A stretch of DNA of 64,000 nt, taken from contig CACXES010000046.1 of assembly GCA_902766745.1 (NCBI GenBank), positions 1-64,000 on the forward strand, written 5' to 3'. This document shows positions 35,244 to 43,761 of this stretch, piece by piece (the first letter of the stretch is position 1; every line of letters begins with the position of its first letter). The notes beneath the pieces are model-generated. The model was not told the origin of the DNA. It was given only the letters and a program-made list of their open reading frames with translations, and made no database searches. This DNA comes from an uncultured Ruminococcus sp. Its GTDB lineage: Bacteria > Bacillota > Clostridia > Monoglobales > Monoglobaceae. The translations under genes and the position numbers were made by a program.

Positions 35244-35981
35244 ATGGAAATAGGAGCACAATTTTTTACTGTCAGAGATTTTTGTAAAAATCTTGAGGAT
35301 TTTGAAGAAAGCCTTAAAAAGGTTGCGGATATCGGCTATAAGTATGTTCAGATTTCGGGAACCTGCGATTACACTGCGGAATGGCTGGACGAGAAGCTGA
35401 AGGAAAACGGATTGAAATGCGTGCTTACGCACATTCCTGCCGATAAGCTTACGGCAGACCCTAAAAAGGTATGCGAGGATCACACGAAATTCGGCTGTGA
35501 CTATGTGGGGCTTGGATATTACAATTTTGCCGAAAATACATTGGATAGCTTTTATTCAAAGTATGAAGATATCGTGAAGGCTGTTTCTGAAAACGGAAAG
35601 TATTTCATGTATCACAACCACGACGGCGAGTTTGCGAAAGTAGACGGAGAGCTTGTTTTGGATCATCTGGCAAGGCATTTCTCTCCGGAGGAATTCGGAT
35701 TCACGCTTGACACCTTCTGGATTCAGGCAGGCGGCGGCGACCCGGGATATTGGATCGAAAAATTCTCAGGCAGAGTTCCCTGTATACACCTTAAGGATTT
35801 TGCCTACGGACGGAACATGGCTGTTGTAGGTGAGGGAAACATAAATTTTGACAGAGTTTTCAAAAAGGCTGAGGCAGCCGGAACGAAGTATATGCTTGTC
35901 GAACAGGACAACTGTAACGGGGAAGATCCCTTTGACTGCTTAAAGCGCAGCTATGATTATTTAACGACGAAAGGGTTTTGA
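35244..35981 (+). CDS. Sugar phosphate isomerase/epimerase (TIM barrel) 2
   Basis: 245 residues, distinct subfamily from its neighbour. Metal/acid-base residues: YHNHDGEF (about 131-138), TLDTFWIQAGG (about 159-169), IHLKDFAYG (about 185-193), MLVEQDNCNG (about 221-230). One base after the previous gene; its stop overlaps the start region of the next. The pairing of such barrels with Gfo/Idh/MocA dehydrogenases is seen in oxidative glycoside-cleaving pathways. Confidence 0.88.
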   Translation: MEIGAQFFTVRDFCKNLEDFEESLKKVADIGYKYVQISGTCDYTAEWLDEKLKENGLKCVLTHIPADKLTADPKKVCEDHTKFGCDYVGLGYYNFAENTLDSFYSKYEDIVKAVSENGKYFMYHNHDGEFAKVDGELVLDHLARHFSPEEFGFTLDTFWIQAGGGDPGYWIEKFSGRVPCIHLKDFAYGRNMAVVGEGNINFDRVFKKAEAAGTKYMLVEQDNCNGEDPFDCLKRSYDYLTTKGF

Positions 35982-35983
35982 TT

Positions 35984-37156
35984 ATGGAAAAGATTAAGCT
36001 TGGTATTATCGGACTTGGAAATATGGGGACGTCGCACGCCCGGAATATAGTGGATGGAAAATGTCCCGAGGTATGCCTTGCGGCAGTTGCCGATGTTAAC
36101 CCCGAACGTATTAAATGGGGAAAAGAAAATCTGGCTGACGGAATAGAATATTTTGACGATGCAATAAAAATGCTGGACAGCGGAATGATAAATGCATGTA
36201 TTATTTCCGTTCCGCATTACGACCACCCGAAGTATGCCATTGAGTGTATGAAAAGGGGAATACATGTCATGGTCGAAAAGCCTGCGGGAGTGTATACAAA
36301 GCAGGTCAGAGAGATGAATGAGGAGGCAGACCGTCACCCGGAGGTTGTGTTCGGGATGATGTTTAATCAGCGGACGAACTGCATCTACAGAAAGCTTCGG
36401 GAATTGGTGAAGTCGGGAGAATTCGGTGAGATACGGCGTGTAAATTGGATTATTACCGACTGGTATCGACCGCAGATCTACTACGATTCGGGTAACTGGA
36501 GAGCGACCTGGGCAGGCGAAGGCGGCGGTGTATTGCTAAACCAATGTCCGCATCAGCTTGATATGCTGCAGTGGATTTGCGGCTTGCCGAAAACGGTTGA
36601 AGCGCACCTCCATTTTGGAAAATGGCATGACATAGAGGTGGAGGATGACGTAACAGCGTACATGGAATTTGAGAACGGAGCCACAGGAGTGTTTGTAACC
36701 ACAACGGGTGACGGTCACGGCACGAACCGTCTTGAAATCCAAATGGATAGGGCAAAGATGATAGTTGAGAACAATAAGCTAATGCTCGATGAATACGAAA
36801 TGACGGAGCAGGAGTTTTCGAGAACAAACACATTGCCGTTTGCAACGGTGAATGGAAACTTATCTGAGGTTGAAACGGACGGAGAGAATCCTCAGCATGT
36901 CGGCGTGATTAATGCGTGGGCGGATGCGATTCTCCGAGGCGGCAGCCTTGTTGCCGACGGAAGAGAGGGAATTAACGGACTTATGCTTTCAAATGCAATG
37001 CATCTTTCGGCGTTTCTGGGTAAGGCGGTTGAGATTCCGATTGATGAAGATGTGTTTTACGCTGAGCTCATGAAAAAGGTTGCTTCGTCCAAGGCGAAAA
37101 CAGGAGTAAGGACTGTATATGCCGACACAAGCGGATCATACGGCGGAAATAAATAG
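35984..37156 (+). CDS. Gfo/Idh/MocA family dehydrogenase 1
   Basis: 390 residues from ATG 35984. N-terminal Rossmann fold with GIIGLGNMGTSHARNI (about 7-22); the catalytic-lysine motif EKPAG near residue 97; substrate-domain segment GEGGGVLLNQCPHQLDMLQW (about 183-202) containing the catalytic histidine. Oxidises or reduces a sugar hydroxyl with bound or free NAD(P). About a third to half identical by eye to the next protein. Direction and substrate unknown. Confidence 0.9.
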   Translation: MEKIKLGIIGLGNMGTSHARNIVDGKCPEVCLAAVADVNPERIKWGKENLADGIEYFDDAIKMLDSGMINACIISVPHYDHPKYAIECMKRGIHVMVEKPAGVYTKQVREMNEEADRHPEVVFGMMFNQRTNCIYRKLRELVKSGEFGEIRRVNWIITDWYRPQIYYDSGNWRATWAGEGGGVLLNQCPHQLDMLQWICGLPKTVEAHLHFGKWHDIEVEDDVTAYMEFENGATGVFVTTTGDGHGTNRLEIQMDRAKMIVENNKLMLDEYEMTEQEFSRTNTLPFATVNGNLSEVETDGENPQHVGVINAWADAILRGGSLVADGREGINGLMLSNAMHLSAFLGKAVEIPIDEDVFYAELMKKVASSKAKTGVRTVYADTSGSYGGNK

Positions 37157-37167
37157 GTGATAGCCTT

Positions 37168-38346
37168 ATGAGGAATATAAGAACGGCGGTAATCGGAATA
37201 GGAAATATGGGGTCGGCTCACGCCGCTTGCATTTTGAACGGTGATATTGCCGGAATGACGCTTTCGGCGGTGTGTGATATTGATTCGGATAAGCGCTTTC
37301 GCTTTGCCGTAGCGCACCCCGATATTTTGATTTATGATGATTACCTTAAAATGCTTGAAAATGACAATATTGATGCCGTGATAATTGCCGTTCCGCACAG
37401 ACTTCATGCGGATATTGCCGAAAGAGCTCTTGAAAAGGGTAAGCATGTGCTGGTTGAAAAGCCTGTTGATATATCTGTTTCAAAGGCGATTGCCTTGAAC
37501 GCTGCCGCCCGGAAATACGGCAGCGTTTTTGGGATAATGTTTAATCAGCGCACAAATCCGCTTTTTATAAAGGCAAGGGAGCTGGTAAAGAGCGGACAGC
37601 TGGGCGAACTCAGAAGTACGGTGTGGATTATTACAAATTGGTTCAGAACGCAAAGCTATTACGATTCCGGTGACTGGAGAGCGACCTGGGCAGGCGAGGG
37701 CGGCGGCGTACTGTTGAATCAGGCACCCCACAATCTTGATCTATGGCAATGGATATGCGGAATGCCCGAAAGCGTTACGGCGTTTTGTGATGTGGCGAAA
37801 TATCATAATATCGAGGTCGAGGACAATGCAAAGCTTATCGTGAAATACAAAAACGGCGCTCAGGGGATATTCATATCCTCTACCGGTGAATATCCCGGCA
37901 CAAACCGCCTGGAAATATCCGGGGATTTGGGTAAGCTTGTGCTTGAAAACGGGGTTATGAAGTGGTGGAGGCTGAATAAGTCCGTTGATGAGGTTTGTAA
38001 AACATCGGAGGAAGGCTTTCCCAAAATACCTTTTGAGTATTCGGAGCTTAAGCAGGAGGAGTCGGAGACGGCGCATAGGGGAATTCTTCAGAATTTCGCC
38101 GATGCGGTTTTAAACGGTGCGAAGCTTATTGCGCCGGGTACTGACGGAATATATGAGCTTATGCTGTCTAATGCCGCCTATTTGTCGGAATGGAAAAATA
38201 ATTCAGAGATAAGTCTCCCCTTTGATGCTGCTGAATTTGACGAACTGCTTTCGGAAAGGATGAGAGGCTCCAAGTATATCTGCGGTAAATCATACGGCGC
38301 ACCTTCGGGTGCATACAAGGAAAGATGGAAAGTGAAATGGGAATAA
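37168..38346 (+). CDS. Gfo/Idh/MocA family dehydrogenase 2
   Basis: 392 residues. Rossmann motif GIGNMGSAHAACI (about 11-23), EKPVDIS (about 97-103), and GEGGGVLLNQAPHNLDLWQW (about 182-201), which matches its neighbour in nearly every position. The two look like an ancient tandem duplication with separate substrates or oppositely directed steps. Last gene of the operon; a terminator follows 60 bases on. Confidence 0.9.
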   Translation: MRNIRTAVIGIGNMGSAHAACILNGDIAGMTLSAVCDIDSDKRFRFAVAHPDILIYDDYLKMLENDNIDAVIIAVPHRLHADIAERALEKGKHVLVEKPVDISVSKAIALNAAARKYGSVFGIMFNQRTNPLFIKARELVKSGQLGELRSTVWIITNWFRTQSYYDSGDWRATWAGEGGGVLLNQAPHNLDLWQWICGMPESVTAFCDVAKYHNIEVEDNAKLIVKYKNGAQGIFISSTGEYPGTNRLEISGDLGKLVLENGVMKWWRLNKSVDEVCKTSEEGFPKIPFEYSELKQEESETAHRGILQNFADAVLNGAKLIAPGTDGIYELMLSNAAYLSEWKNNSEISLPFDAAEFDELLSERMRGSKYICGKSYGAPSGAYKERWKVKWE

Positions 38347-38405
38347 TTTGTTGACAGCTTATGAGAATGATGATTTTCGGCTGCCCCTAACAATTTTTCA
38401 GATAT

Positions 38406-38443
38406 AAATAAGGACTTTCAATATATTTGGGAGTCCTTATTTC
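38406..38443 (+). terminator. Terminator of the uxuA operon
   Basis: AAATAAGGACT (38406-38416) pairs with AGTCCTTATTT (38432-38442), followed by a T-rich stretch. Confidence 0.88.
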
Positions 38444-38569
38444 TATATTATATAGGTATAATTTTGTTAAAAGTCGGACAGCAAAATCGAATTCATTGTG
38501 GATTTTGCGGAAGCAGGTATGCAGAAAACTAAAATTTTGGGCTATTTCGCAGTATTTTCAAAAAAAAGA

Positions 38570-38598
38570 TTGACCTTTTAAAAGTTTAGGTATATAAT
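38570..38598 (+). promoter_or_regulatory. Promoter of serC
   Basis: TTGACC at 38570-38575, 17-bp spacer, TATAAT at 38593-38598. The leader to 38689 is very AT-rich and holds no clear hairpin. Confidence 0.88.
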
Positions 38599-38689
38599 AG
38601 AAAGACAATGTTAATTTTTAAACATTTTATTACTTAACTTTATTTACTATGTAAAAATTTTTAATTATATAGCAGGAGGTTTTTTAAAA

Positions 38690-39769
38690 ATGGGTAGAGT
38701 TTATAACTTTTCAGCAGGCCCTTCTATGCTGCCGCTTGAAGTATTGGAACGTGCGCAGAAGGAGATGCTTGACTGCAACGGAAGCGGACAGTCTGTAATG
38801 GAGATGAGCCATCGCTCCAAGGAGTATCAGGCGATAATCGATGAGGCAGAGGCTCTGTTCCGCGAGATTTTGAACATACCGGATAATTATAAGGTAATGT
38901 TCCTTCAGGGCGGTGCATCCACACAGTTTTCAATGGTTCCGCTGAATCTTGCAAGCAAGAACAAAAAGGCTGATTATGTAATCACCGGACAGTGGGCAAA
39001 GAAAGCACAGCAGGAGGCTGCAAGGTATATCGATGCAAATATCATTGCATCCAGTGCGGACAAGACGTTCGCATATCTTCCCAAGGTTGACAAGACAATG
39101 CTGACACCGGGTGCGGACTATGTTCATATTACATACAATAACACAATTTACGGTACGCATTACAATACAATGCCCGATTTCGGAGACGCTGTTGTTGTAA
39201 CGGATATGTCATCATGTATCCTCTCGGAAGAGGTTGATATTTCCAAGTTCGGTCTGATTTACGCCGGCGCACAGAAGAACATGGGTCCTGCGGGTGTTAC
39301 TGCGGTTATCGCCAGAGAGGACTTGATCGGCGACGCAATGGATATGACTCCGATTATGCTCAATTATCAGACACATGCCGATAACGGTTCGATGTACAAC
39401 ACACCTCCGACATATGCTATATATATCTGCAAGCTCGTATATGAGTGGGTTAAGAATATGGGCGGTATTCCGGCTATCCATGAGATAAACGTTAAGAAGG
39501 CAAAGCTTTTGTATGACTTCCTCGACAGCTCAAAGATGTTCAGAGGTACCGTTGTTCCTGAGGATCGTTCGCTGATGAATGTGCCGTTTGTAACCGATTC
39601 CGATGAGCTTAATGCGAAGTTCATCGCAGAGGCTAAGGCTCGCGGCTTTGTAAACCTTAAGGGACACAGAACCGTCGGCGGAATGAGAGCCAGCATTTAC
39701 AACGCTATGCCGACAGAGGGTGTGGAAAAGCTGGTTGACTTTATGAAGGATTTTGAAATGAATAACTAA
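38690..39769 (+). CDS. serC: Phosphoserine aminotransferase
   Basis: 359-residue class V PLP enzyme making 3-phosphoserine from 3-phosphohydroxypyruvate and glutamate. YNFSAGPSMLPLEVLE at the start, FLQGGASTQFSMVPLNL (about 67-83), PLP lysine in YAGAQKNMGPAGV (about 189-201), and GGMRASIYNAMP near the end. GCAGGAGG precedes the ATG. Followed by serA after 82 bases. Confidence 0.97.
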   Translation: MGRVYNFSAGPSMLPLEVLERAQKEMLDCNGSGQSVMEMSHRSKEYQAIIDEAEALFREILNIPDNYKVMFLQGGASTQFSMVPLNLASKNKKADYVITGQWAKKAQQEAARYIDANIIASSADKTFAYLPKVDKTMLTPGADYVHITYNNTIYGTHYNTMPDFGDAVVVTDMSSCILSEEVDISKFGLIYAGAQKNMGPAGVTAVIAREDLIGDAMDMTPIMLNYQTHADNGSMYNTPPTYAIYICKLVYEWVKNMGGIPAIHEINVKKAKLLYDFLDSSKMFRGTVVPEDRSLMNVPFVTDSDELNAKFIAEAKARGFVNLKGHRTVGGMRASIYNAMPTEGVEKLVDFMKDFEMNN

Positions 39770-39851
39770 GGCTTTGCATATGCGGCTTTGTGATTTATTT
39801 TAGATTTCAATTTTATTTGAGATTTCAATTTATTGAAAGGAAACGATAATT

Positions 39852-41006
39852 ATGTATCAGATTCAGACATTAAACAAAATTTCCAAAAAGGGTCTTGCTG
39901 TACTTGATTCAAATTATAACTGCGCCGATGAGATAGATAATCCCGACGGCATTATTCTCAGAAGCTATAAAATGCATGACATGGAGCTTCCGGAGAGCCT
40001 GAGAGCGGTTGCCCGTGCAGGTGCAGGTGTAAATAACATTCCGATTGACAAGTGTACGGACGCAGGTATTGTTGTTTTCAACACTCCCGGCGCAAATGCA
40101 AATGCTGTAAAGGAGCTTGTTATTGCGGCACTGCTTCTGTCCTCAAGAAAGATTGTTCAAGGTATTGAATGGGCAAAGACTCTCGCCGGCGAAGGTGACG
40201 CTGTAGGCGCACTGGTTGAAAAGGGTAAGTCGAACTTTGTCGGCCCCGAAATAGAGGGAAAAACCCTCGGCGTAGTTGGCCTCGGCGCAATCGGTGTGCG
40301 TGTTGCAAACGCCGCACATCACCTCGGTATGGATGTTGTGGGCTTTGACCCGTATCTCTCTGTTGATGCGGCTTGGCATCTGACAAGATTTGCGCATAAG
40401 GCAAACAGCTTGGACGAGGTTTTGCAGAAGGCGGATTATATTACGATTCATGTTCCGTCCACCCCGTCCACCAAGGGAATGTTCAATTCCGAAGCCTTTG
40501 CAAATATGAAGAAGGGTTCGAGACTATTAAACTTCTCGAGAGGCGACCTCGTAGACGAGACGGATGTTCAGGAGGCTCTGGAGAACGGTGCTTTAGCGAC
40601 ATATATTACAGACTTTGCATCAGAGGCTCTGCTTAAGAATGACAAGGTTATCTGCATGCCTCATCTGGGTGCGTCCACGCCCGAGAGCGAGGAAAACTGT
40701 GCGGTTATGGCGGCGAACGAGATTAAGGACTTCCTTGAAAACGGAAACATCAAGAACAGCGTTAACTTCCCCAACTGCGATATGGGCAAGAAGACCGGCG
40801 ACAGAATTACGATTCTGCACAAGAATGTGCCCAGCATGATAAAGAAGATTACCGATGTTTTAGATAGCGTAAATATCGCAAATATGCTCAACAAGAGCAA
40901 GGGCGATAACGCTTATACAATGATTGACGTTGACGGAAAGTGCGATTCCGCGTCCATTGCGGCTATCTCCGAAATGCCCGAAGTAATCAAGGTTACACTT
41001 CTTTAA
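39852..41006 (+). CDS. serA: D-3-phosphoglycerate dehydrogenase
   Basis: 384 residues, first step of serine synthesis. GAGVNNIPIDKCTDAGIVVF (about 57-76), cofactor loop GVVGLGAIGVRVANA (about 140-154), catalytic Arg in LNFSRGDLVDE (about 224-234) and His in CMPHLGASTPESEENC (about 270-285). C-terminal ACT domain from about 318 (RITILHKNVPSMIKKI), suggesting serine feedback. Short type without the intervening domain of longer SerA. Confidence 0.95.
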   Translation: MYQIQTLNKISKKGLAVLDSNYNCADEIDNPDGIILRSYKMHDMELPESLRAVARAGAGVNNIPIDKCTDAGIVVFNTPGANANAVKELVIAALLLSSRKIVQGIEWAKTLAGEGDAVGALVEKGKSNFVGPEIEGKTLGVVGLGAIGVRVANAAHHLGMDVVGFDPYLSVDAAWHLTRFAHKANSLDEVLQKADYITIHVPSTPSTKGMFNSEAFANMKKGSRLLNFSRGDLVDETDVQEALENGALATYITDFASEALLKNDKVICMPHLGASTPESEENCAVMAANEIKDFLENGNIKNSVNFPNCDMGKKTGDRITILHKNVPSMIKKITDVLDSVNIANMLNKSKGDNAYTMIDVDGKCDSASIAAISEMPEVIKVTLL

Positions 41007-41024
41007 GTATTTTGGCATATAAGA

Positions 41025-41360
41025 TGCAGTAATACAGATGGTTGCGTGCACGGGTGACCGTGTATGAGGAAAGTCCGGGCTCCACAGGGCAGAATGCAAG
41101 CTAACGGCTTGCGGAGGCGACTCCAGGGAAAGTGCAACAGAAAATTACCGCCTGCGCTGCGGGTAAGGGTGAAAAGGCGAGGTAAGAGCTCACCCGTTCC
41201 CATGGTGACATGGGAACGCTGTAAACCCCATTCGGAGCAACGCCTGACACGGAGGCTAAGTTGGCCCGACATCTCCGGATACGGCGGCTTGAGGCGAGTG
41301 GTGACATTCGTCCCAGATAGATGACCATCCACGACAGAACCCGGCTTACGGATTACTGCA
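41025..41360 (+). ncRNA. rnpB: RNase P RNA, bacterial type A
   Basis: Catalytic RNA that trims the 5' ends of pre-tRNAs. The conserved cores GAGGAAAGTCCGGGCTCC (41069-41086) and CAGGGAAAGTGCAACAGAAA (about 41124-41143) and the 3' core ACAGAACCCGGCTTA (about 41334-41348) are present. The ends pair: TGCAGTAAT (41025-41033) with ATTACTGCA (41352-41360), forming P1. Length about 336 nt and the P-region layout are type A. Located between serA and pgk. Confidence 0.97.
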
Positions 41361-41384
41361 TTTTATAGATATATTAAGCCTTTG

Positions 41385-41435
41385 TGCTGCCGCAACGCAA
41401 TACGGTTTTTCCGCTGTGCTTCGGCAGCATTTTTT
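41385..41435 (+). terminator. Terminator after rnpB
   Basis: TGCTGCCG (41385-41392) pairs with CGGCAGCA (41422-41429), followed by TTTTTT. The inner CGG...CCG bases add pairing. Confidence 0.85.
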
Positions 41436-41507
41436 AAGTAAAACATATATTGCAGGCTGTATTGATTGGAAAAATTGCTGAAATTTATATAAATACGCAG
41501 AAACTAC

Positions 41508-41536
41508 TTGATAAATTATCAACTTTGGGTTAAAAT
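41508..41536 (+). promoter_or_regulatory. Promoter of pgk-tpiA-gpmI with overlapping palindrome
   Basis: TTGATA at 41508-41513, 17-bp spacer, TAAAAT at 41531-41536. The -35 is the first half of a 15-bp inverted repeat, TTGATAA-A-TTATCAA (41508-41522), which could be a repressor operator. Confidence 0.8.
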
Positions 41537-41657
41537 GATAAGTGGTATGGTTTGAATGATACATTTTCCATAGTATGGCTGATGCTTTCGGGAATAAAGC
41601 TGTATAAAATTAGCTCCGCCGAGCGGAGAATTAAAATAGAGTTTGGAGGAATTACAA

Positions 41658-42860
41658 ATGAACAAAAAGACTATCGATGATATTTCGGTAAAGGGTAAAA
41701 AGGTATTGGTTCGCTGTGATTTTAATGTTCCGATTAAGGACGGAAAAATTACCGACGAAACAAGAATCAAGGGTGCGCTGCCTACGATTAAGAAGCTTAT
41801 TGCAGACGGCGCGCAGGTTATACTCTGCTCTCACATGGGCAAGCCCAAGGGCGAGCCTAAGCCCGAGCTTTCGCTTGCGCCTGTTGCCGCTCGCCTTTCC
41901 GAGCACTTGGGTGTAGATGTTGTTTTTGCCGCAGATGACAACGTTGTCGGAGAACAGGCAAAGGCTGCCGTTGCAAATATGAAGGACGGCGATGTTGTTC
42001 TGCTTCAGAACACCAGATACAGAAAAGAAGAAACAAAGAACGAGGAGAATTTCAGCAAGGAGCTTGCATCTCTTGCGGAGGTCTTTGTGAACGACGCTTT
42101 CGGAAGTGCGCACAGAGCGCATTGCTCAACGGTTGGAGTTACCGAGTATTTAAGCCCCTGTGCGGCAGGCTACCTGCTCGGAAAGGAGCTTGATTTCCTG
42201 GGCAATGCAATCGACAATCCCACACGCCCGCTGGTTGCAATCCTCGGCGGTGCTAAGGTTGCGGATAAGCTCAATGTTATCTCAAACCTGCTTGAAAAAT
42301 GTGATACGCTCATTATCGGCGGCGGTATGGCGTACACCTTCTTGAAGGCAAAGGGCTATGAGGTTGGAACATCTCTGGTTGATGATGAGAAGATTGAATA
42401 CTGCAAGGATATGATGAAAAAGGCAGAGGAGCTCGGAAAGACAATGCTCCTGCCGGTAGATACCGTTGTAGCCTCCGAATTCCCGAACCCCATCGACGCT
42501 GAAATATCGGTTGAGACGGTTCCGTCAAACTCGATTCCTGCGGATAAGATGGGACTTGACATCGGTGAAAAGACTCGTGAGTTGTTTGCAGAGACGGTTA
42601 AGTCTGCTAAGACGGTTGTTTGGAACGGTCCTATGGGCGTGTTCGAGAACCCGACCCTTGCAAAGGGAACCATCGCTGTAGCAGAAGCTTTGGCTAACAC
42701 CGATGCTACCACAATTATCGGCGGCGGTGACAGTGCGGCGGCTGTAAATCAGCTCGGCTTCGGCGATAAGATGTCGCATATTTCCACCGGCGGCGGTGCT
42801 TCAATGGAATTCCTCGAAGGCAAGGAGCTTCCCGGTGTTGCGGCTCTTGACGAGAAATAA
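41658..42860 (+). CDS. pgk: Phosphoglycerate kinase
   Basis: 400 residues, glycolytic ATP-forming step. [11 protein letters not shown] (about 19-29), [17 protein letters not shown] (about 57-73), nucleotide motif GGGDSAAAV (about 356-364) and [19 protein letters not shown] (about 374-392). GGAGG precedes ATG 41658. No gap gene precedes it. Separated from tpiA by a strong hairpin. Confidence 0.98.
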   Translation: MNKKTIDDISVKGKKVLVRCDFNVPIKDGKITDETRIKGALPTIKKLIADGAQVILCSHMGKPKGEPKPELSLAPVAARLSEHLGVDVVFAADDNVVGEQAKAAVANMKDGDVVLLQNTRYRKEETKNEENFSKELASLAEVFVNDAFGSAHRAHCSTVGVTEYLSPCAAGYLLGKELDFLGNAIDNPTRPLVAILGGAKVADKLNVISNLLEKCDTLIIGGGMAYTFLKAKGYEVGTSLVDDEKIEYCKDMMKKAEELGKTMLLPVDTVVASEFPNPIDAEISVETVPSNSIPADKMGLDIGEKTRELFAETVKSAKTVVWNGPMGVFENPTLAKGTIAVAEALANTDATTIIGGGDSAAAVNQLGFGDKMSHISTGGGASMEFLEGKELPGVAALDEK

Positions 42861-42873
42861 TTTATAAAAATCA

Positions 42874-42902
42874 CATACCGCCGCAATTTTTGCGGCGGTA
42901 TG
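42874..42902 (+). other. Intercistronic hairpin between pgk and tpiA
   Basis: CATACCGCCGCAA (42874-42886) pairs perfectly with TTGCGGCGGTATG (42890-42902), loop of three. No T-run follows, so read-through is expected; it may cap or stabilise the pgk mRNA. Confidence 0.8.
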
Positions 42903-42935
42903 AGTCAATAAAATTCTACGAAAGGCAGATATACA

Positions 42936-43688
42936 ATGAGAAAAAAGATTATTGCTGGAAACTGGAAAATGAATAAGACTCCGTCCGAGGCAAAGGCTTT
43001 GGTAGAGGCTATTGCGCCGAAGGTTGCTGATGCGGCTTGCGATGTTGTTGTTTGTCCTACGGCGATTTGTATTCCGTCGGCAGTGTCGGCGGCAGAGGGT
43101 ACCAATATTGCGGTCGGCGCACAGAATGTGCATTTTAAGGAGAGCGGCGCATACACGGGAGAGCTTGCCGGAAATATGCTTAAGGAGGCAGGCGTAGAGT
43201 ATGTTATCATCGGTCACTCGGAGAGACGTCAGTACTTCGGAGAAACAGATGAAACCGTAAACCTCCGTACAAAGGCGGCAATCGCTGCAGGTCTTAAGCC
43301 TATCGTTTGCGTGGGAGAGAGCCTGACCGAACGTGAGCAGGGAATAATGGATGATACGGTTCGCCGTCAGACAAAGATTGCTTTCCTCGAGATTGATGCA
43401 GCTGATGCGAAGGATGTTGTCATTGCATACGAGCCGGTATGGGCAATCGGTACAGGCAAGACGGCTACTGCTGACCAGGCGGATGAGGTTTGCGGAATTA
43501 TCCGTGAGACGATCAAGGGTCTGTATGGTGTAGAGGTAGCCGATGCGATCCGTATTCAGTACGGCGGCAGCATGAATGCAGGAAACGCAGCAGAGCTTTT
43601 GGCGAAGCCGAACATAGACGGCGGTCTTATCGGCGGCGCAAGCCTTAAGCCCGATGATTTTGCTGTTATTGTTGATGCGGCAAAATAA
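42936..43688 (+). CDS. tpiA: Triosephosphate isomerase
   Basis: 250 residues interconverting dihydroxyacetone phosphate and glyceraldehyde 3-phosphate. [13 protein letters not shown] (6-18), [13 protein letters not shown] (about 92-104), catalytic Glu in [14 protein letters not shown] (about 165-178), phosphate loop [14 protein letters not shown] (about 207-220). Operon with pgk and gpmI. Confidence 0.98.
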   Translation: MRKKIIAGNWKMNKTPSEAKALVEAIAPKVADAACDVVVCPTAICIPSAVSAAEGTNIAVGAQNVHFKESGAYTGELAGNMLKEAGVEYVIIGHSERRQYFGETDETVNLRTKAAIAAGLKPIVCVGESLTEREQGIMDDTVRRQTKIAFLEIDAADAKDVVIAYEPVWAIGTGKTATADQADEVCGIIRETIKGLYGVEVADAIRIQYGGSMNAGNAAELLAKPNIDGGLIGGASLKPDDFAVIVDAAK

Positions 43689-43698
43689 AGAATAGCTC

Positions 43699-43727
43699 AA
43701 AGCTGCCGCACTTTGTGCGGCAGCTTT
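43699..43727 (+). other. Intercistronic hairpin between tpiA and gpmI
   Basis: AAAGCTGCCGCAC (43699-43711) pairs perfectly with GTGCGGCAGCTTT (43715-43727), loop of three, followed by GTTAAG rather than a T-run. Same size and design as the hairpin after pgk. Confidence 0.8.
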
Positions 43728-43761
43728 GTTAAGATTATTACAGAAAGGCTTTGAAATACAG

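Noticed and set aside
38346-38690. Riboswitch before serC
   Set aside because: The gap has a terminator and a promoter, but the AT-rich leader shows no stable fold.
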